A model generated the notes under the pieces. That model ran no database searches and was not told where the DNA came from. It worked only from the letters and a program-made list of their open reading frames with translations. The translations under genes were made by a program, and so were the position numbers. A stretch of 64,000 nt of DNA from Pseudovibrio sp947494035. GTDB taxonomy: Bacteria; Pseudomonadota; Alphaproteobacteria; Rhizobiales; Stappiaceae. The stretch is from NCBI GenBank assembly GCA_947494035.1, contig CANLTN010000007.1, forward strand, positions 62,001 to 126,000, written 5' to 3'. Shown here piece after piece: positions 45,940-55,345 of the stretch. The stretch's first letter is position 1. Each line of letters starts with the position of its first letter.

Positions 45940-46428
45940 TTATGACGCGGAAGTGCCAACCTCAACCGAGATGCGGCCACGGCATGTGCCATCGGAGAAA
46001 ACGCCTGTTACCGGGCTTTCACCGCTCAGACCAGACGCAAACATCTGCACTTCAACAGCATCGCCATTGTCACTGTCCGGGAAGACGATAGCGTAGGTGT
46101 TGCTGAGAGTGTAAATCCCCGCGCCAACTGTCCCGTCTGTTTCAGTGATCACAATGTCATTGGCGTCTTCGAAGGACTGGGCTTGGTCCTGATCGGTTTG
46201 ATCCGTCTGACCTGCCTGAGGTGCTGTGTAGCTATTTGAATAGCGGGCCGCACATGTACCGTCATCTGCCGATCCGTCCGCCATTGACAGGTCGGAGAAC
46301 GAGATAGTTGCTGGTCCACCAGAGGTTGGTGTTGCATCAGCACTTGCATTGTGGGTGTCGGCAAATGCTGGGTAAGCGACGAGGGCCAGGATGCCCAGGC
46401 CTGCGATGGTAGCAGTTGTTCTTTTCAT
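45940..46428 (-). CDS. Secreted protein of unknown function
   Basis: A 162-residue exported protein with a clear signal peptide (ATIAGLGILALVAYPAFA). The mature part is acidic, Ser/Thr/Asp/Gly-rich and beta-strand-like. It contains two similar pieces, DDGTCAARYS and SDGTCRGRISV, giving the only two cysteines, which could form one disulfide. I recognise no family. Convergent or divergent partners give no clue to its job. Confidence 0.65.
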   Translation of the reverse strand: MKRTTATIAGLGILALVAYPAFADTHNASADATPTSGGPATISFSDLSMADGSADDGTCAARYSNSYTAPQAGQTDQTDQDQAQSFEDANDIVITETDGTVGAGIYTLSNTYAIVFPDSDNGDAVEVQMFASGLSGESPVTGVFSDGTCRGRISVEVGTSAS

Positions 46429-46650
46429 GTTTTCAGCCTGCTTTGATCAAATTGGGTTGGCATAAATTGATATTTCATCCTTGCGGACGGGCAGAGCTTA
46501 AGGACGACAGCCTTAATGAAAACAGTACTGGTGCGGTGGATGTGCATCCTAGGGTAATGCATGCTGAAGCAGTTGTTTTGAAATTTAAGCAATATTGAAA
46601 TGAAGCTTGAACCACCGTGTTAACTCCAGCGCTTATGGGCGATGCAAAAG

Positions 46651-46675
46651 AAAAGGGCCCGTTGGGGCCCTTTTT
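46651..46675 (-). terminator. Terminator of the peptide ABC operon
   Basis: AAAAGGGCCC-GTTG-GGGCCCTTTTT hairpin, about 25 bases after the ATPase gene stop. The minus-strand copy ends in a run of T residues interrupted once (TTTTCTTTT). The symmetric A/T flanks allow termination in both directions. Confidence 0.8.
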
Positions 46676-46698
46676 GATTTTCAGATCTTAACGCAGTG

Positions 46699-48426
46699 CT
46701 AGGCCAGCTCTTCTTCCAGATTGCTGCGTGACAGGCCTTCCATGCTTGGCATAAGGGAGAGAAGTTCCTTGGTGTAGGGATGCTTTGGTGTGTCGAAGAG
46801 CGCTTCTGTCTCGGAAACCTCCAGAAGCTGGCCGTGGCGCATGACGCCGATGCGGTTGCACATCTGCCGGATGACGGCAAGGTCATGGCTGATGAACAGC
46901 ATGGTGAGGCCGAGTTCGTCCTGAAGGTCCTTCAGCAGATTGAGGATCTGGGCCTGAATGGACACGTCCAGTGCGGAGGTTGGCTCGTCACAGACAAGGA
47001 AGCGGGGGCGTGTTGCCAGTGCGCGGGCAATGGAAATACGCTGACGCTGACCGCCGGAGAACTCGTGGGGGAACTTGGCTGCAGCTGCAACGCCAAGGCC
47101 GACGTGTTCCAGAAGGTCATCGACGATCTGGTTGACTTCGCTGTTGGTGTTGGCGAGTTTGTGGAACTTGATTGGTTCCGCCACGATGTCCCGCACACGC
47201 ATGCGCGAGTTGAGAGACGAGAATGGGTCCTGAAAGATCATCTGCATCTGACGACGCATTGCCAGAACCTGCTTTTTGTCCTTCAGGCTGGTCAGTTCCT
47301 GCCCTGCGAAGTGGGCGGTGCCTCCTACTGGATGATAGAGACCAGTGATAACGCGGGCTACGGTTGACTTACCGGAGCCGCTCTCTCCCACAAGACCAAA
47401 GGTTTCGCCTGCGTAGATGTCGAAGCCGACCTTATCCAGTGCGGTGAAGTACTGTCTGTTCCTGCGAATCCATGCATCCTTGGTCAGGAACTGCATGGTG
47501 ATGTCCTTAACGGAGAGCAGTGGGCCGTCTACGGGCTTGTAGTCACGCGCCTTGCCGAGCCAATGGGTGGAAATGTCGATCTGCTTGAAAGGCTTTGCGG
47601 AGCCTTCAATGTAGTCCACTTGCGGGAAGCGGTGCACCTTCACGTCTGGGCGCGGCACTGCGGCGATCAGGCTTTGGGTGTATGGGTGCTTTGGTACGCC
47701 TAGCACCTGCTTGGACTCGCCGTATTCTACCAGATCGCCACGGTACATCACCGCAACGTGGTCAGTGAGGTCTGCGATCACGCCCATGTCGTGGGTGATG
47801 ACGACCATGGCCACGTTTTTCTCGGTGCACAGGCGCTTCATCAGTTTCAGGATCTGGGCCTGAATGGAGACGTCCAGCGCGGTTGTTGGCTCATCTGCGA
47901 TGACAACTTCCGGATTTGCACAAAGGGCGAGGGCGATCACCACGCGCTGGCGCATACCGCCAGAGAACTGGTGCGGGTATTGCGAGATGCGTTCTGACGG
48001 GTTCGGAATGCCAACCTGATCCAGCAAATCAACCGCGTGTGCCCGTGCTTCTGCTTTGGAAAGCGGCAGGTGCAGGCGGATGGTTTCGATGAGCTGGAAC
48101 TCGATGGTCTGCAAAGGGTCCAAAGAGGTCAGCGGGTCCTGAAAGATCATGCCGATGCGCTTGCCGCGCAGCTTACGCATGCTTTCGGGATCGAGATTGT
48201 CGATGCGCTTGCCGTCCAGCTGGATTTCACCTTCGGCGATGCGGCCGGGGTGTTCCAGCAAGCCGATGGTGGCGTTGCCGACGGTGGACTTGCCCGCGCC
48301 GCTCTCGCCCACAACGCCGAGGATTTTTCCGGCGTCTACGGAGAGAGTGACATTGCGGGATGCCACGAAGTTTTCTTTGCGGCTTGGGAACTCAACTGTG
48401 AGGCCGCGAATATCAAGGATGCTCAT
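46699..48426 (-). CDS. Peptide-type ABC transporter, fused dual ATPase subunit
   Basis: A 575-residue protein containing two complete ABC ATPase domains, equivalent to DppD and DppF joined. First domain: Walker A GESGAGKST near residue 39, signature FSGGMRQRVVIALAL, Walker B VIADEPTTALD. Second domain: Walker A GESGSGKST near 349, signature FSGGQRQRISIARAL, LVCDEPTSALD. The oligopeptide/dipeptide C-terminal signature (PKHPYT) follows each. It is the last gene of the operon SBP-permease-permease-ATPase, 12 bases after the second permease. Confidence 0.93.
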   Translation of the reverse strand: MSILDIRGLTVEFPSRKENFVASRNVTLSVDAGKILGVVGESGAGKSTVGNATIGLLEHPGRIAEGEIQLDGKRIDNLDPESMRKLRGKRIGMIFQDPLTSLDPLQTIEFQLIETIRLHLPLSKAEARAHAVDLLDQVGIPNPSERISQYPHQFSGGMRQRVVIALALCANPEVVIADEPTTALDVSIQAQILKLMKRLCTEKNVAMVVITHDMGVIADLTDHVAVMYRGDLVEYGESKQVLGVPKHPYTQSLIAAVPRPDVKVHRFPQVDYIEGSAKPFKQIDISTHWLGKARDYKPVDGPLLSVKDITMQFLTKDAWIRRNRQYFTALDKVGFDIYAGETFGLVGESGSGKSTVARVITGLYHPVGGTAHFAGQELTSLKDKKQVLAMRRQMQMIFQDPFSSLNSRMRVRDIVAEPIKFHKLANTNSEVNQIVDDLLEHVGLGVAAAAKFPHEFSGGQRQRISIARALATRPRFLVCDEPTSALDVSIQAQILNLLKDLQDELGLTMLFISHDLAVIRQMCNRIGVMRHGQLLEVSETEALFDTPKHPYTKELLSLMPSMEGLSRSNLEEELA

Positions 48427-48438
48427 GGTCTCTTTTCC

Positions 48439-49401
48439 CTAGCGCAGTTTTGGGTTGAGTGCGTCGCGGAGCCAATCGCCCAGCAGGTTTACCGCCAGAA
48501 CGAGGATCGCGAGCGCCAGACCGGGGAAGATCGCAATCCACCACTCGCCTGAGAACAGGAAGTCGTTTCCGATGCGGATCAGTGTGCCCAGAGATGGCTG
48601 TGTTGATGGAACACCAACGCCGAGGAAGGAGAGGGTTGCTTCTGTGATGATGGCCAGAGCAAGGTTGATCGTTGCAATCACCAGCACCGGACCAAGCACG
48701 TTTGGCAGAACATGGCGGATCATGATGATCCATGCCGGAATGCCGATGACACGGGCGGCCTGAACGTATTCCTTGTTTCGTTCCACCAGCGTTGAGCCCC
48801 GAACTGTGCGTGCGTACTGCACCCAGAAAGACAGGCCGATGGAAAAGGTCAGGATCCAGATTGCCCAAGTCTCGCGGTCGATGTTGCCGAAGATGCCGTT
48901 GGCGATGCCGTCAATGAGCAGGGCCAGCAGGATCGCCGGGAAGGTGAGCTGTACCTCCGCAATACGCATGATGATTGCATCTGTGCGGCCACCGACATAG
49001 CCGGAAATGAGGCCCAGAGTGATGCCGAGGATGGCTGCGAAGGCCACGGACAGGAAGCCCACAGCCAGCGAAATACGCATGCCGTACAGGATGCCGGAGA
49101 GCAGGTCGCGGCCCTGATCATCAGTGCCCAGCAGGTAGCGTGGGTCGGACCATTCCATACCGATTGGCGGAATGCGTGCGTCCATAATGCTGATTTGGGC
49201 CAGATCAAACGGATTGAACGGCGCAATGAGCGGGGCAAACAGGGCGGAGAGCATCAGCGTCACAGTGACGATTGCCGCAAGAATTGTAACCTTTGAGCTG
49301 AGGAAGCTGTGCAGCAGGTCGCTGTCGAGGAAGCGGGCCAAGGCGGAGCGGGAAGCTTCGTGAGCCTCGCTGCCGGAGAGGGTTGGTGTGTTATCTGTCA
49401 T
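48439..49401 (-). CDS. Peptide-type ABC transporter permease, DppC-like
   Basis: A 320-residue inner-membrane permease with an N-terminal cytosolic arm, six predicted helices and the conserved cytoplasmic EAA loop (EYVQAARVIGIPAWIIMIRH). The LLGTDDQGRDLLSGILYGMR segment is typical of the second permease of peptide/nickel/opine importers. It lies 21 bases after the DppB-like gene, fitting a single operon. Confidence 0.92.
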   Translation of the reverse strand: MTDNTPTLSGSEAHEASRSALARFLDSDLLHSFLSSKVTILAAIVTVTLMLSALFAPLIAPFNPFDLAQISIMDARIPPIGMEWSDPRYLLGTDDQGRDLLSGILYGMRISLAVGFLSVAFAAILGITLGLISGYVGGRTDAIIMRIAEVQLTFPAILLALLIDGIANGIFGNIDRETWAIWILTFSIGLSFWVQYARTVRGSTLVERNKEYVQAARVIGIPAWIIMIRHVLPNVLGPVLVIATINLALAIITEATLSFLGVGVPSTQPSLGTLIRIGNDFLFSGEWWIAIFPGLALAILVLAVNLLGDWLRDALNPKLR

Positions 49402-49422
49402 GATTGTTTTCCTCAGCGGTTC

Positions 49423-50403
49423 TTATGCGCGGCTGCGTTCGGTACGCAGGCGCGGGTCAATCACGACGTAGAGAATGTCTACGATGAGGTTGATAACAAC
49501 GAAGATGAACGCGGTGAGCAGCAGGTAGGCTGCCATGATTGGAATATCCACGTTCTGCACGGCTTGCAGGAAGAGGATGCCCATGCCCGGCCACTGGAAC
49601 ACAGTCTCGGTGATGATCGCGAAGGCGATGATGGAGCCGAGCTGAAGGCCCGTGATGGTGATGACGGGGACCATCGTGTTTTTGAGCGCGTGGACGTAAT
49701 AGACGGACCGGTTCGGCAAACCGCGGGCGCGGGCGAACTTGATGTGGTCGGTGCGCATAACTTCCAGCATCTCGGCGCGGATCAGGCGCATGATGAGGGT
49801 CATCTGATACAGGCCAAGCGTGATGGCTGGCAGGATGATGGCCTTCAGACCGCTTATGGTCAGGAAGCCGGTACTCCAGAACGAGCCGATCTGGACGACC
49901 TCACCCCGACCGAAACTTGGCAGCCACTGTAATGTGACCGAGAAGAAGAAGATAAACAGGATGCCGATAAAGAATGTTGGCAGAGAGATACCTACGAGGG
50001 ATACCGAGAGGAACAGCTTAGAGAGCCATGAATCGCGGTTCAGGCCGGTGTAAACGCCCATTGGAATGCCGAGCAGCAGGGCAAAGATGGCTGATGCAAA
50101 GGACAATTCCAGAGTTGCAGGCAGACGGCGACCAATCAGGTCTGCGACAGGCTGCTTGAACTGGTAGGAGTTGCCGAAGTCGAACTGGACTGCACCCAGG
50201 ACATATCGGAAAAACTGAGTAAGAACAGGGTCATTCAGGCCAAGACGCTGGCGCAGGGCCTCGCGCTGTTCCGGGGTGGTCTCAACACCCACCATCTGGT
50301 TTACGGGGTCTCCAACAAAGCGGAAGAGCAGGAAGGAGATGAGGGCTACGACAAACATGACCACAAGAGCCATGGCGATACGCCGGGAAATAAAGCCAAA
50401 CAT
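49423..50403 (-). CDS. Peptide-type ABC transporter permease, DppB-like
   Basis: A 326-residue permease beginning with the family N-terminal helix (FISRRIAMALVVMFVVALIS) and ISFLLFRFVGDP, with six helices and the EAA loop (TDHIKFARARGLPNRSVYYVHALKN). It pairs with the DppC-like subunit to form the channel. It is 74 bases downstream of the binding-protein gene; that gap contains a stable hairpin. Confidence 0.93.
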   Translation of the reverse strand: MFGFISRRIAMALVVMFVVALISFLLFRFVGDPVNQMVGVETTPEQREALRQRLGLNDPVLTQFFRYVLGAVQFDFGNSYQFKQPVADLIGRRLPATLELSFASAIFALLLGIPMGVYTGLNRDSWLSKLFLSVSLVGISLPTFFIGILFIFFFSVTLQWLPSFGRGEVVQIGSFWSTGFLTISGLKAIILPAITLGLYQMTLIMRLIRAEMLEVMRTDHIKFARARGLPNRSVYYVHALKNTMVPVITITGLQLGSIIAFAIITETVFQWPGMGILFLQAVQNVDIPIMAAYLLLTAFIFVVINLIVDILYVVIDPRLRTERSRA

Positions 50404-50431
50404 GTTTTTCTAATTGTTCCTGAGTAAAGGA

Positions 50432-50456
50432 AGCCCGGCACCACTGATGCCGGGCT
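50432..50456 (-). terminator. Intra-operon hairpin between binding protein and permease genes
   Basis: Perfect 9-bp stem AGCCCGGCA/TGCCGGGCT with a 7-nt loop in the 74-base gap. There is no good U-tract, so it is more likely an mRNA-stabilising or partial-termination structure that raises the binding-protein to permease ratio, a common feature of ABC importer operons. Confidence 0.55.
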
Positions 50457-50477
50457 CTTCTCTATGTGTTTGCAGGC

Positions 50478-52058
50478 TTATTTGAAGTTCACGTATTTCA
50501 GGAGGAACTTGTTGTCTGCGCGCTGTGTCACTGTAACCTTGTCAGATACACCCCAAGCCAGAGCTTGCTGGTGCAGAGGGATGTGCGACACTTCGTTGTT
50601 AATGATGGTGTAGGCCTCGGAGATCAGAGCGTTGCGCTTCTCTTCGTCGTTCTCAGAGAGAACCAGCTTGGTCAGCTCATCGACCTTCGGGTTACAATAG
50701 CCACCCAGGTTGAATGGGCTTGCTGTACCTTTGTCATCACGGCAGTTGTTCAGGTTCTTGAGAATGTTGTAGCTGTCAAAGGAACCTGGGGTCCAACCGA
50801 GCATGTAGAAGGAGGTGTCGAAGCCACCAGAGGCGAGAACCTTAGCGAAGTATTTCGCTTTAGGCTGCGCGTTCAGGTTGATCTTGATGCCAACGCGAGC
50901 GAGGAATGCCGCTGTTGCCTGACAGATTGCTTCGTCGTTCACGTAGCGGTCATTCGGGCAGTCCATGGATACTTCAAAGCCGTCTGCATAACCTGCTTCT
51001 GCAAGGAGTGCCTTCGCTGCTTCCGGATCGTATGGGTAACGAGAGAAGTCACCGGAGTTTGCAAAGAGGAATGGCGAGATCAGCAGGGCTGATGGCTCGG
51101 ACAGACCACGCATGATTTTTGCTTTGATCGCATCAACGTCAATTGCCTGATAGAACGCCTTACGAACGCGCACGTCCTTAAACGGGTTCTTGCCTTTGAT
51201 GTTGGAGTAGGTCAGCTCATCGCGGCGCTGGTCGAAGCCAAGGAAGATTGTGCGTAGCTCTGGTCCTGTCAGAGCAGAGGTGCCCGCATTGTTGTCTACG
51301 CGCTTGATGTCCTGAACCGGGATCGGATAAGCCATGTCCAGCTCACCGGAAAGCAATGCTGCAACGCGGGTTGCATCAGATCCGATTGGAGTGAATTCAG
51401 CGCCCGTCAGGTTGTGTTGCTTCTCGTCCCACCAGTTGTCATTCACGGTGTAGGTCGTTTTCACGCCTGGCTCATGGGAAGCGATCTTGAATGGACCGGT
51501 ACCATTTGCATGCAAAGAGGCGTAGTTTGGATTGGTGTCAGAAGCGGAGGTGACTTTCACCGCATCGTTTGCTTCTGTCCATTCCTTGTCCATGATGGGC
51601 CAGTTTTCCCACTCGGAATGCAGAATTGGATTGACCCCTGGCAGAATGAAGTCGACGGTATAATCATCAACCTTTTCGACCTTTACGTCTGCTGCGAGAA
51701 CCTGTGTAAGGTCCGAGCCTTCTGCACGCACGCGGTCTGCGGAAAAGATCACGTCGTCTGCATTGAAGTCGTTACCGTTGTGGAACTTGACGCCCTTGCG
51801 CAGGTGGAAGCGCCAGCGGGTCGGTTCGATAACTTCCCAGCTGGTTGCCAATGCTGGCTCAGTCTTCAGATCTGCCGAGCGGCGGACGAGAGTTTCATAG
51901 ACGTTGCCATGCATACTGAGCGAGAAAGTTTCATTCAGGCTGTATGGATCCAGCTGGTTGTAAGTTCCCTGAAACGCGAACTTAAGTGTCTCTGCATTTG
52001 CTTGAGTTCCAGCAGCAAGCACCATAGCCAATGCAGCGGATGCAATCTTTAAACGCAT
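50478..52058 (-). CDS. Peptide-type ABC transporter substrate-binding protein
   Basis: A 526-residue periplasmic solute-binding protein of family 5. A signal peptide ends near residue 22 (AAGTQANA), followed by TLKFAFQGTYNQLDPYS, the NVYETLVRRS motif and KFHNGNDFNADDVIFSADR characteristic of DppA/OppA-type receptors. Ligand could be peptides, opines or other amines. It is the first gene of the operon. The ATG follows GGGGAGTTAAAAGAGA. It is divergent from the arsC-like gene. Confidence 0.93.
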   Translation of the reverse strand: MRLKIASAALAMVLAAGTQANAETLKFAFQGTYNQLDPYSLNETFSLSMHGNVYETLVRRSADLKTEPALATSWEVIEPTRWRFHLRKGVKFHNGNDFNADDVIFSADRVRAEGSDLTQVLAADVKVEKVDDYTVDFILPGVNPILHSEWENWPIMDKEWTEANDAVKVTSASDTNPNYASLHANGTGPFKIASHEPGVKTTYTVNDNWWDEKQHNLTGAEFTPIGSDATRVAALLSGELDMAYPIPVQDIKRVDNNAGTSALTGPELRTIFLGFDQRRDELTYSNIKGKNPFKDVRVRKAFYQAIDVDAIKAKIMRGLSEPSALLISPFLFANSGDFSRYPYDPEAAKALLAEAGYADGFEVSMDCPNDRYVNDEAICQATAAFLARVGIKINLNAQPKAKYFAKVLASGGFDTSFYMLGWTPGSFDSYNILKNLNNCRDDKGTASPFNLGGYCNPKVDELTKLVLSENDEEKRNALISEAYTIINNEVSHIPLHQQALAWGVSDKVTVTQRADNKFLLKYVNFK

Positions 52059-52359
52059 TCTCTTTTAACTCCCCTAATCCCCTTAATGCAGAAAAAATGC
52101 TTCTGCGGGGCCCCTCTGATTTCGCCAACACCTTTTCAATTGGATTCTGGCGTCCCAGTGATATTAGCGATATGAATGAATGCGTCTAGGGGGCATTGAG
52201 TAGTTGAAACGCGGAATTACTGTGAGTGCAGCGCAATTTCATAGCTTATTCAGAGGTTAAGTCATGTATTGCTGGCGCATTGATGTGTTTCAATTGAAAG
52301 GCATTCTAGCGTTAGGTGAGTAAAATTCATCTCATCACTAAAAATGAAGGGTTCTGTTC
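52059..52359. other. Divergent intergenic region, ABC operon / arsC-like
   Basis: About 300 AT-leaning bases containing the promoter of the peptide ABC operon and that of the arsC-like gene. I see no clear operator. Confidence 0.35.
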
Positions 52360-52722
52360 TTGTTGGTTATGTATGGTATTCGCAATTGCGATACGGTTCG
52401 CAAGGCGCGTAAGCTTTTGGATGAAAGTCAAGCGACTTACACTTTTCACGATTACAAGAAAGAGGGTGCTGACGAGCAGGCTCTGAAGGATGCCTGTGCG
52501 CGGTTCGGCTGGGAAGCTGTTTTGAACAAACGCGGGACCACCTGGCGCAAGCTGGATGATGAAACCAAGGCGGGTGTGACGGATCAGGACAGCGCTATCT
52601 CATTGATGATGCAGGAAACTTCACTCATTAAACGACCGCTTGTGACCGGCGGCAAGCAATTGTTGCTTGGGTTTGACGCGGGTTTGTGGGGGGAGCTGTT
52701 GGAAAAAGGCGAGCTTTCGTGA
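52360..52722 (+). CDS. ArsC/Spx-family reductase (YffB-like)
   Basis: A 120-residue thioredoxin-fold protein of the arsenate reductase/Spx family. It starts VMYGIRNCDTVRKARKLL with the single N-terminal cysteine and ends with the RPLVTGGKQLLLGF substrate loop. YffB-like proteins lack a proven arsenate role and may be glutathione-dependent thiol reductases. The start appears to be TTG 52360, eight bases after GAAGGG; an ATG three codons later would cut into the first beta strand. No arsenic genes are near. Confidence 0.85.
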   Translation: MLVMYGIRNCDTVRKARKLLDESQATYTFHDYKKEGADEQALKDACARFGWEAVLNKRGTTWRKLDDETKAGVTDQDSAISLMMQETSLIKRPLVTGGKQLLLGFDAGLWGELLEKGELS

Positions 52723-53279
52723 CTGTCGATCTGTCATAGTTCCCAGTTGCTGGACGGGAAACTTCAAGGGTTGGAGCACCTTGGAGTTTCGCCGTCCTGC
52801 CTATGGTACGAGGCGCTGGCAGCCGGGAATTCTAAGGGGAAGCTGCCAGCCTGAGATATTTTACTCGACGAAGTTTTCTCGAAGCTGACCGCCGTACTTA
52901 GAAAGTCTCTATTAGATGTCTTTTGGGGTTGAGGCTCCAGCTGTGTTTATGGGGCCGCGACAGGCACAGGGCACCGCGTTGAGGTCCAGCGATGGTCCCT
53001 TCGATTTTAGGGCGAACTTGCTGTTTGGCTGAAAATTTCTAGTGTATTATTGTTGGGTCAGGACCGAAGGTAATGTCAGCCATATTTCCATGTGCATGAG
53101 TGTTGGAAACTAGAGACTTTGAGTATTTACCGACGAAAAATCCGTGGAACCTGTTTGAGTGCCGCTTCGGGTGAGTATTAAATAAGTGGTTCAGCTTCCG
53201 CTGCGGCTTCCATAAGTTGCAGGCGGTTTGATGCCTGAGATGTGTCTGAAGGATACATCTCTTCGTCTGCGTTTTCAGA
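52723..53279. other. Intergenic region, arsC-like / creatininase family
   Basis: About 560 bases between converging genes. It contains a 9-bp hairpin GCTGGCAGC/GCTGCCAGC at 52815-52850 without a strong U-tract, which may end the arsC-like transcript. The open frame at 53039-53308 (minus) has an Arg/His/Asn-rich shadow-like translation and is not called. Confidence 0.4.
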
Positions 53280-54083
53280 TCAGGTCTTGTCCAGCGCAGA
53301 GACATCAAATCGCTGTACGTCCCTCAGCAGTTTGATGAATTCCTGAGAGGCGTGGGTGAGAGAGGCCTGACCCTTTTCAGCGGTTGCCAGAGCCGCGTTG
53401 CCAAGTGCGCCGGTCTTATTCAAGTCTTCGCTCATCCAGCCGTACTGATGGCGACCATGAGCACGCAGATGTGCATCATTATTAATGTGGTCCGTCTGTG
53501 TGGAGGTGAAATCTGTTGCCTTATCCATGTGCACAAGGTCCGGGCAAAGGGCCAGCATGATGGAGGTTTCGATATCTCCGCCGTGAATGCCATAGCTGAA
53601 CTCATCCTCAGAATAGATACCCTGCGGTTGGCCGAAGCGAAGCCAGCTGGATTCGACCGCAAGCATGTTGTGCTTGTAGCGCAGCTCGCGGGTGATGATA
53701 TCCATCAGTGGAGAGTTGCCGCCGTGGGAGTTGGCGAGCACCAATTTGCGAACTCCTGCACGGGCGACGCACTCTCCGATTTCTACCCAAGCTTTGACAG
53801 CGGTTTCCCAGCTCAGGCTCAGCGTGCCGGGGAACGAGAGGTGCTCGTCTGATTTGCCGACGGCTTGCACTGGCAAGAACGTGACTGGCAGATCATCTGG
53901 CAATAGCTCAATGGTGCGGGAGATCTGACCTTCTGCGATGCAGGTATCGGTTGAGAGCGGAAGGTGGGGGCCATGCTGCTCGATTGCCGCAATTGGCAGC
54001 ACCGCGATCCACTCGCTGGTGTCGTTCCCAGAGAAGTCGGTGGTGGTCATCTCGTGCCAATAGGGGCGGGGCAAGGCGCTCAT
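53280..54083 (-). CDS. Creatininase-family metal-dependent amidohydrolase
   Basis: A 267-residue member of the creatininase/MftE family, enzymes with a binuclear metal site that hydrolyse cyclic or linear amides. The metal motifs are present: LPIAAIEQHGPHLPLSTD (Glu and His ligands), LANSHGGN and YGIHGGDIETS. The substrate is unknown. I set the start at ATG 54083 (MSALPRPYWHEMT), since family similarity starts there; longer in-frame openings add a Pro/His/Arg-rich segment of unlikely composition. Confidence 0.85.
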   Translation of the reverse strand: MSALPRPYWHEMTTTDFSGNDTSEWIAVLPIAAIEQHGPHLPLSTDTCIAEGQISRTIELLPDDLPVTFLPVQAVGKSDEHLSFPGTLSLSWETAVKAWVEIGECVARAGVRKLVLANSHGGNSPLMDIITRELRYKHNMLAVESSWLRFGQPQGIYSEDEFSYGIHGGDIETSIMLALCPDLVHMDKATDFTSTQTDHINNDAHLRAHGRHQYGWMSEDLNKTGALGNAALATAEKGQASLTHASQEFIKLLRDVQRFDVSALDKT

Positions 54084-54290
54084 GTTGTTATCCGGTGCTT
54101 GTTGTCTTGCGTGCAGAGTAGCGCGTTTGGGAGCAGGCGTCATCGGTGGAGGTGGGTGATGCTCTGGTTTTTCAGAGGTTGAGGGTAGCAAAGTGTTTAG
54201 TTTGTTGGTTGCTCAGCGGTCCTGATGGCTCACGGGAGCTTGGTTGCCACGTCTTTCTTGTTGGCGAATAACAAGAAGGAGAAGACGATT

Positions 54291-55226
54291 ATGTTTTCCA
54301 AGAAAACACGTAAAGGATTTGTTGGCGGCGTTGCACTGGCGCTGGCTGGGGTGATGGCTGGTGAGGCTGGAGCTGCAGATGCGGCACTGGCATCAGGCAA
54401 AAATCGCGCGATCTTGATTGATGAAGACGTTTGCGAAAACGTAAACGTGTCAATTGCTGTGGCTTGGGCAAATGCAAATGATTACGGCAAAGATCTGTTT
54501 TTTATGACGGGCGCTGGCGCAGTATATAATTTGAACACGACAAAGTACCTTCATGACTACAAGGACTTTATGGTGTTTTCTCATGGCAACGATACGCAAA
54601 TTGGGCCTAACAGCAATGAAGATTTTGCGGAGCACTTCTACATGACGCAGGATAAGGCTCCAGATAGTGTGTTCTTTAAATCGTGCGAAGCTGGAGTAGC
54701 CCCAGCGGGGGAACCAAGCCTGCTTCGGTATATGCAGTTGCAGTTTAAAAATGAGGATGGTTGGACCTCCGGAACGAAAGGAATCGGTGTTCTTTCAGGC
54801 CCTCCGGGAGGCTGTCAGCTCGTTCCTAGTACTGTGATGAGATATGCAGGCGCTGAGGTTCGCACAGGTGCTGTATCGAAAGATAATGCTGACTTTGGCG
54901 GTATTCCAAATCCAGTGGTGCGCCAAGCATTTCAGACAATTGCCGATGGTACGATTTTTGGCAATGTTAGCGATAAATGGACTGCGCAGGGCGCTTACGC
55001 GGCGGACCAGAACTATAAGACTACCTGTCAAGCACTTGTTGCCGATGTGAAGAATAAGAAGCAAGACTTGGTGAATTTCATCAGTGAAGTAATTCGTGAG
55101 TTTGGACAGGAAGACGTGGTTCCTGCGAACAACGTAGCGAACATGCTTACAAGCTATTCTTACGACAAGGGTGGCGTCGCGAACGTGACTTGTGGCCGAG
55201 CCGCAGATTGTCCTTCCAACGAATAG
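54291..55226 (+). CDS. Secreted protein of unknown function with a possible clan CD (caspase-like) dyad
   Basis: A 311-residue exported protein; signal peptide of the Sec type (KGFVGGVALALAGVMAGEAGA). In order it shows AILIDEDVC, DLFFMTGAGAVYNLN, DFMVFSHGND, SVFFKSCEAG and IGVLSGPPGG, hydrophobic strands spaced like a caspase/CPD core. The His-Gly of VFSHGND and the Cys of KSCEAG sit where the clan CD dyad would be. The ATG 54291 has AAGGAG upstream; an earlier in-frame ATG would add 22 non-signal-like residues. It is divergent from the creatininase gene. I do not recognise a named family. Confidence 0.6.
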   Translation: MFSKKTRKGFVGGVALALAGVMAGEAGAADAALASGKNRAILIDEDVCENVNVSIAVAWANANDYGKDLFFMTGAGAVYNLNTTKYLHDYKDFMVFSHGNDTQIGPNSNEDFAEHFYMTQDKAPDSVFFKSCEAGVAPAGEPSLLRYMQLQFKNEDGWTSGTKGIGVLSGPPGGCQLVPSTVMRYAGAEVRTGAVSKDNADFGGIPNPVVRQAFQTIADGTIFGNVSDKWTAQGAYAADQNYKTTCQALVADVKNKKQDLVNFISEVIREFGQEDVVPANNVANMLTSYSYDKGGVANVTCGRAADCPSNE

Positions 55227-55345
55227 CAGCGTTTCTTGATAAGGGCTTGTGTGCTGGGTTGCTCAGTACGCGAGCTTGAGGCACTGGTTCGATCTGTGGG
55301 GATGTAATATACATCCTTCTCGGATTTAATAGGAAGAGCAAGTGT

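Noticed and set aside
52360..52722. Arsenic-resistance gene
   Set aside because: The protein is of the YffB/Spx-like branch and no arsR, arsB or acr3 gene is near.
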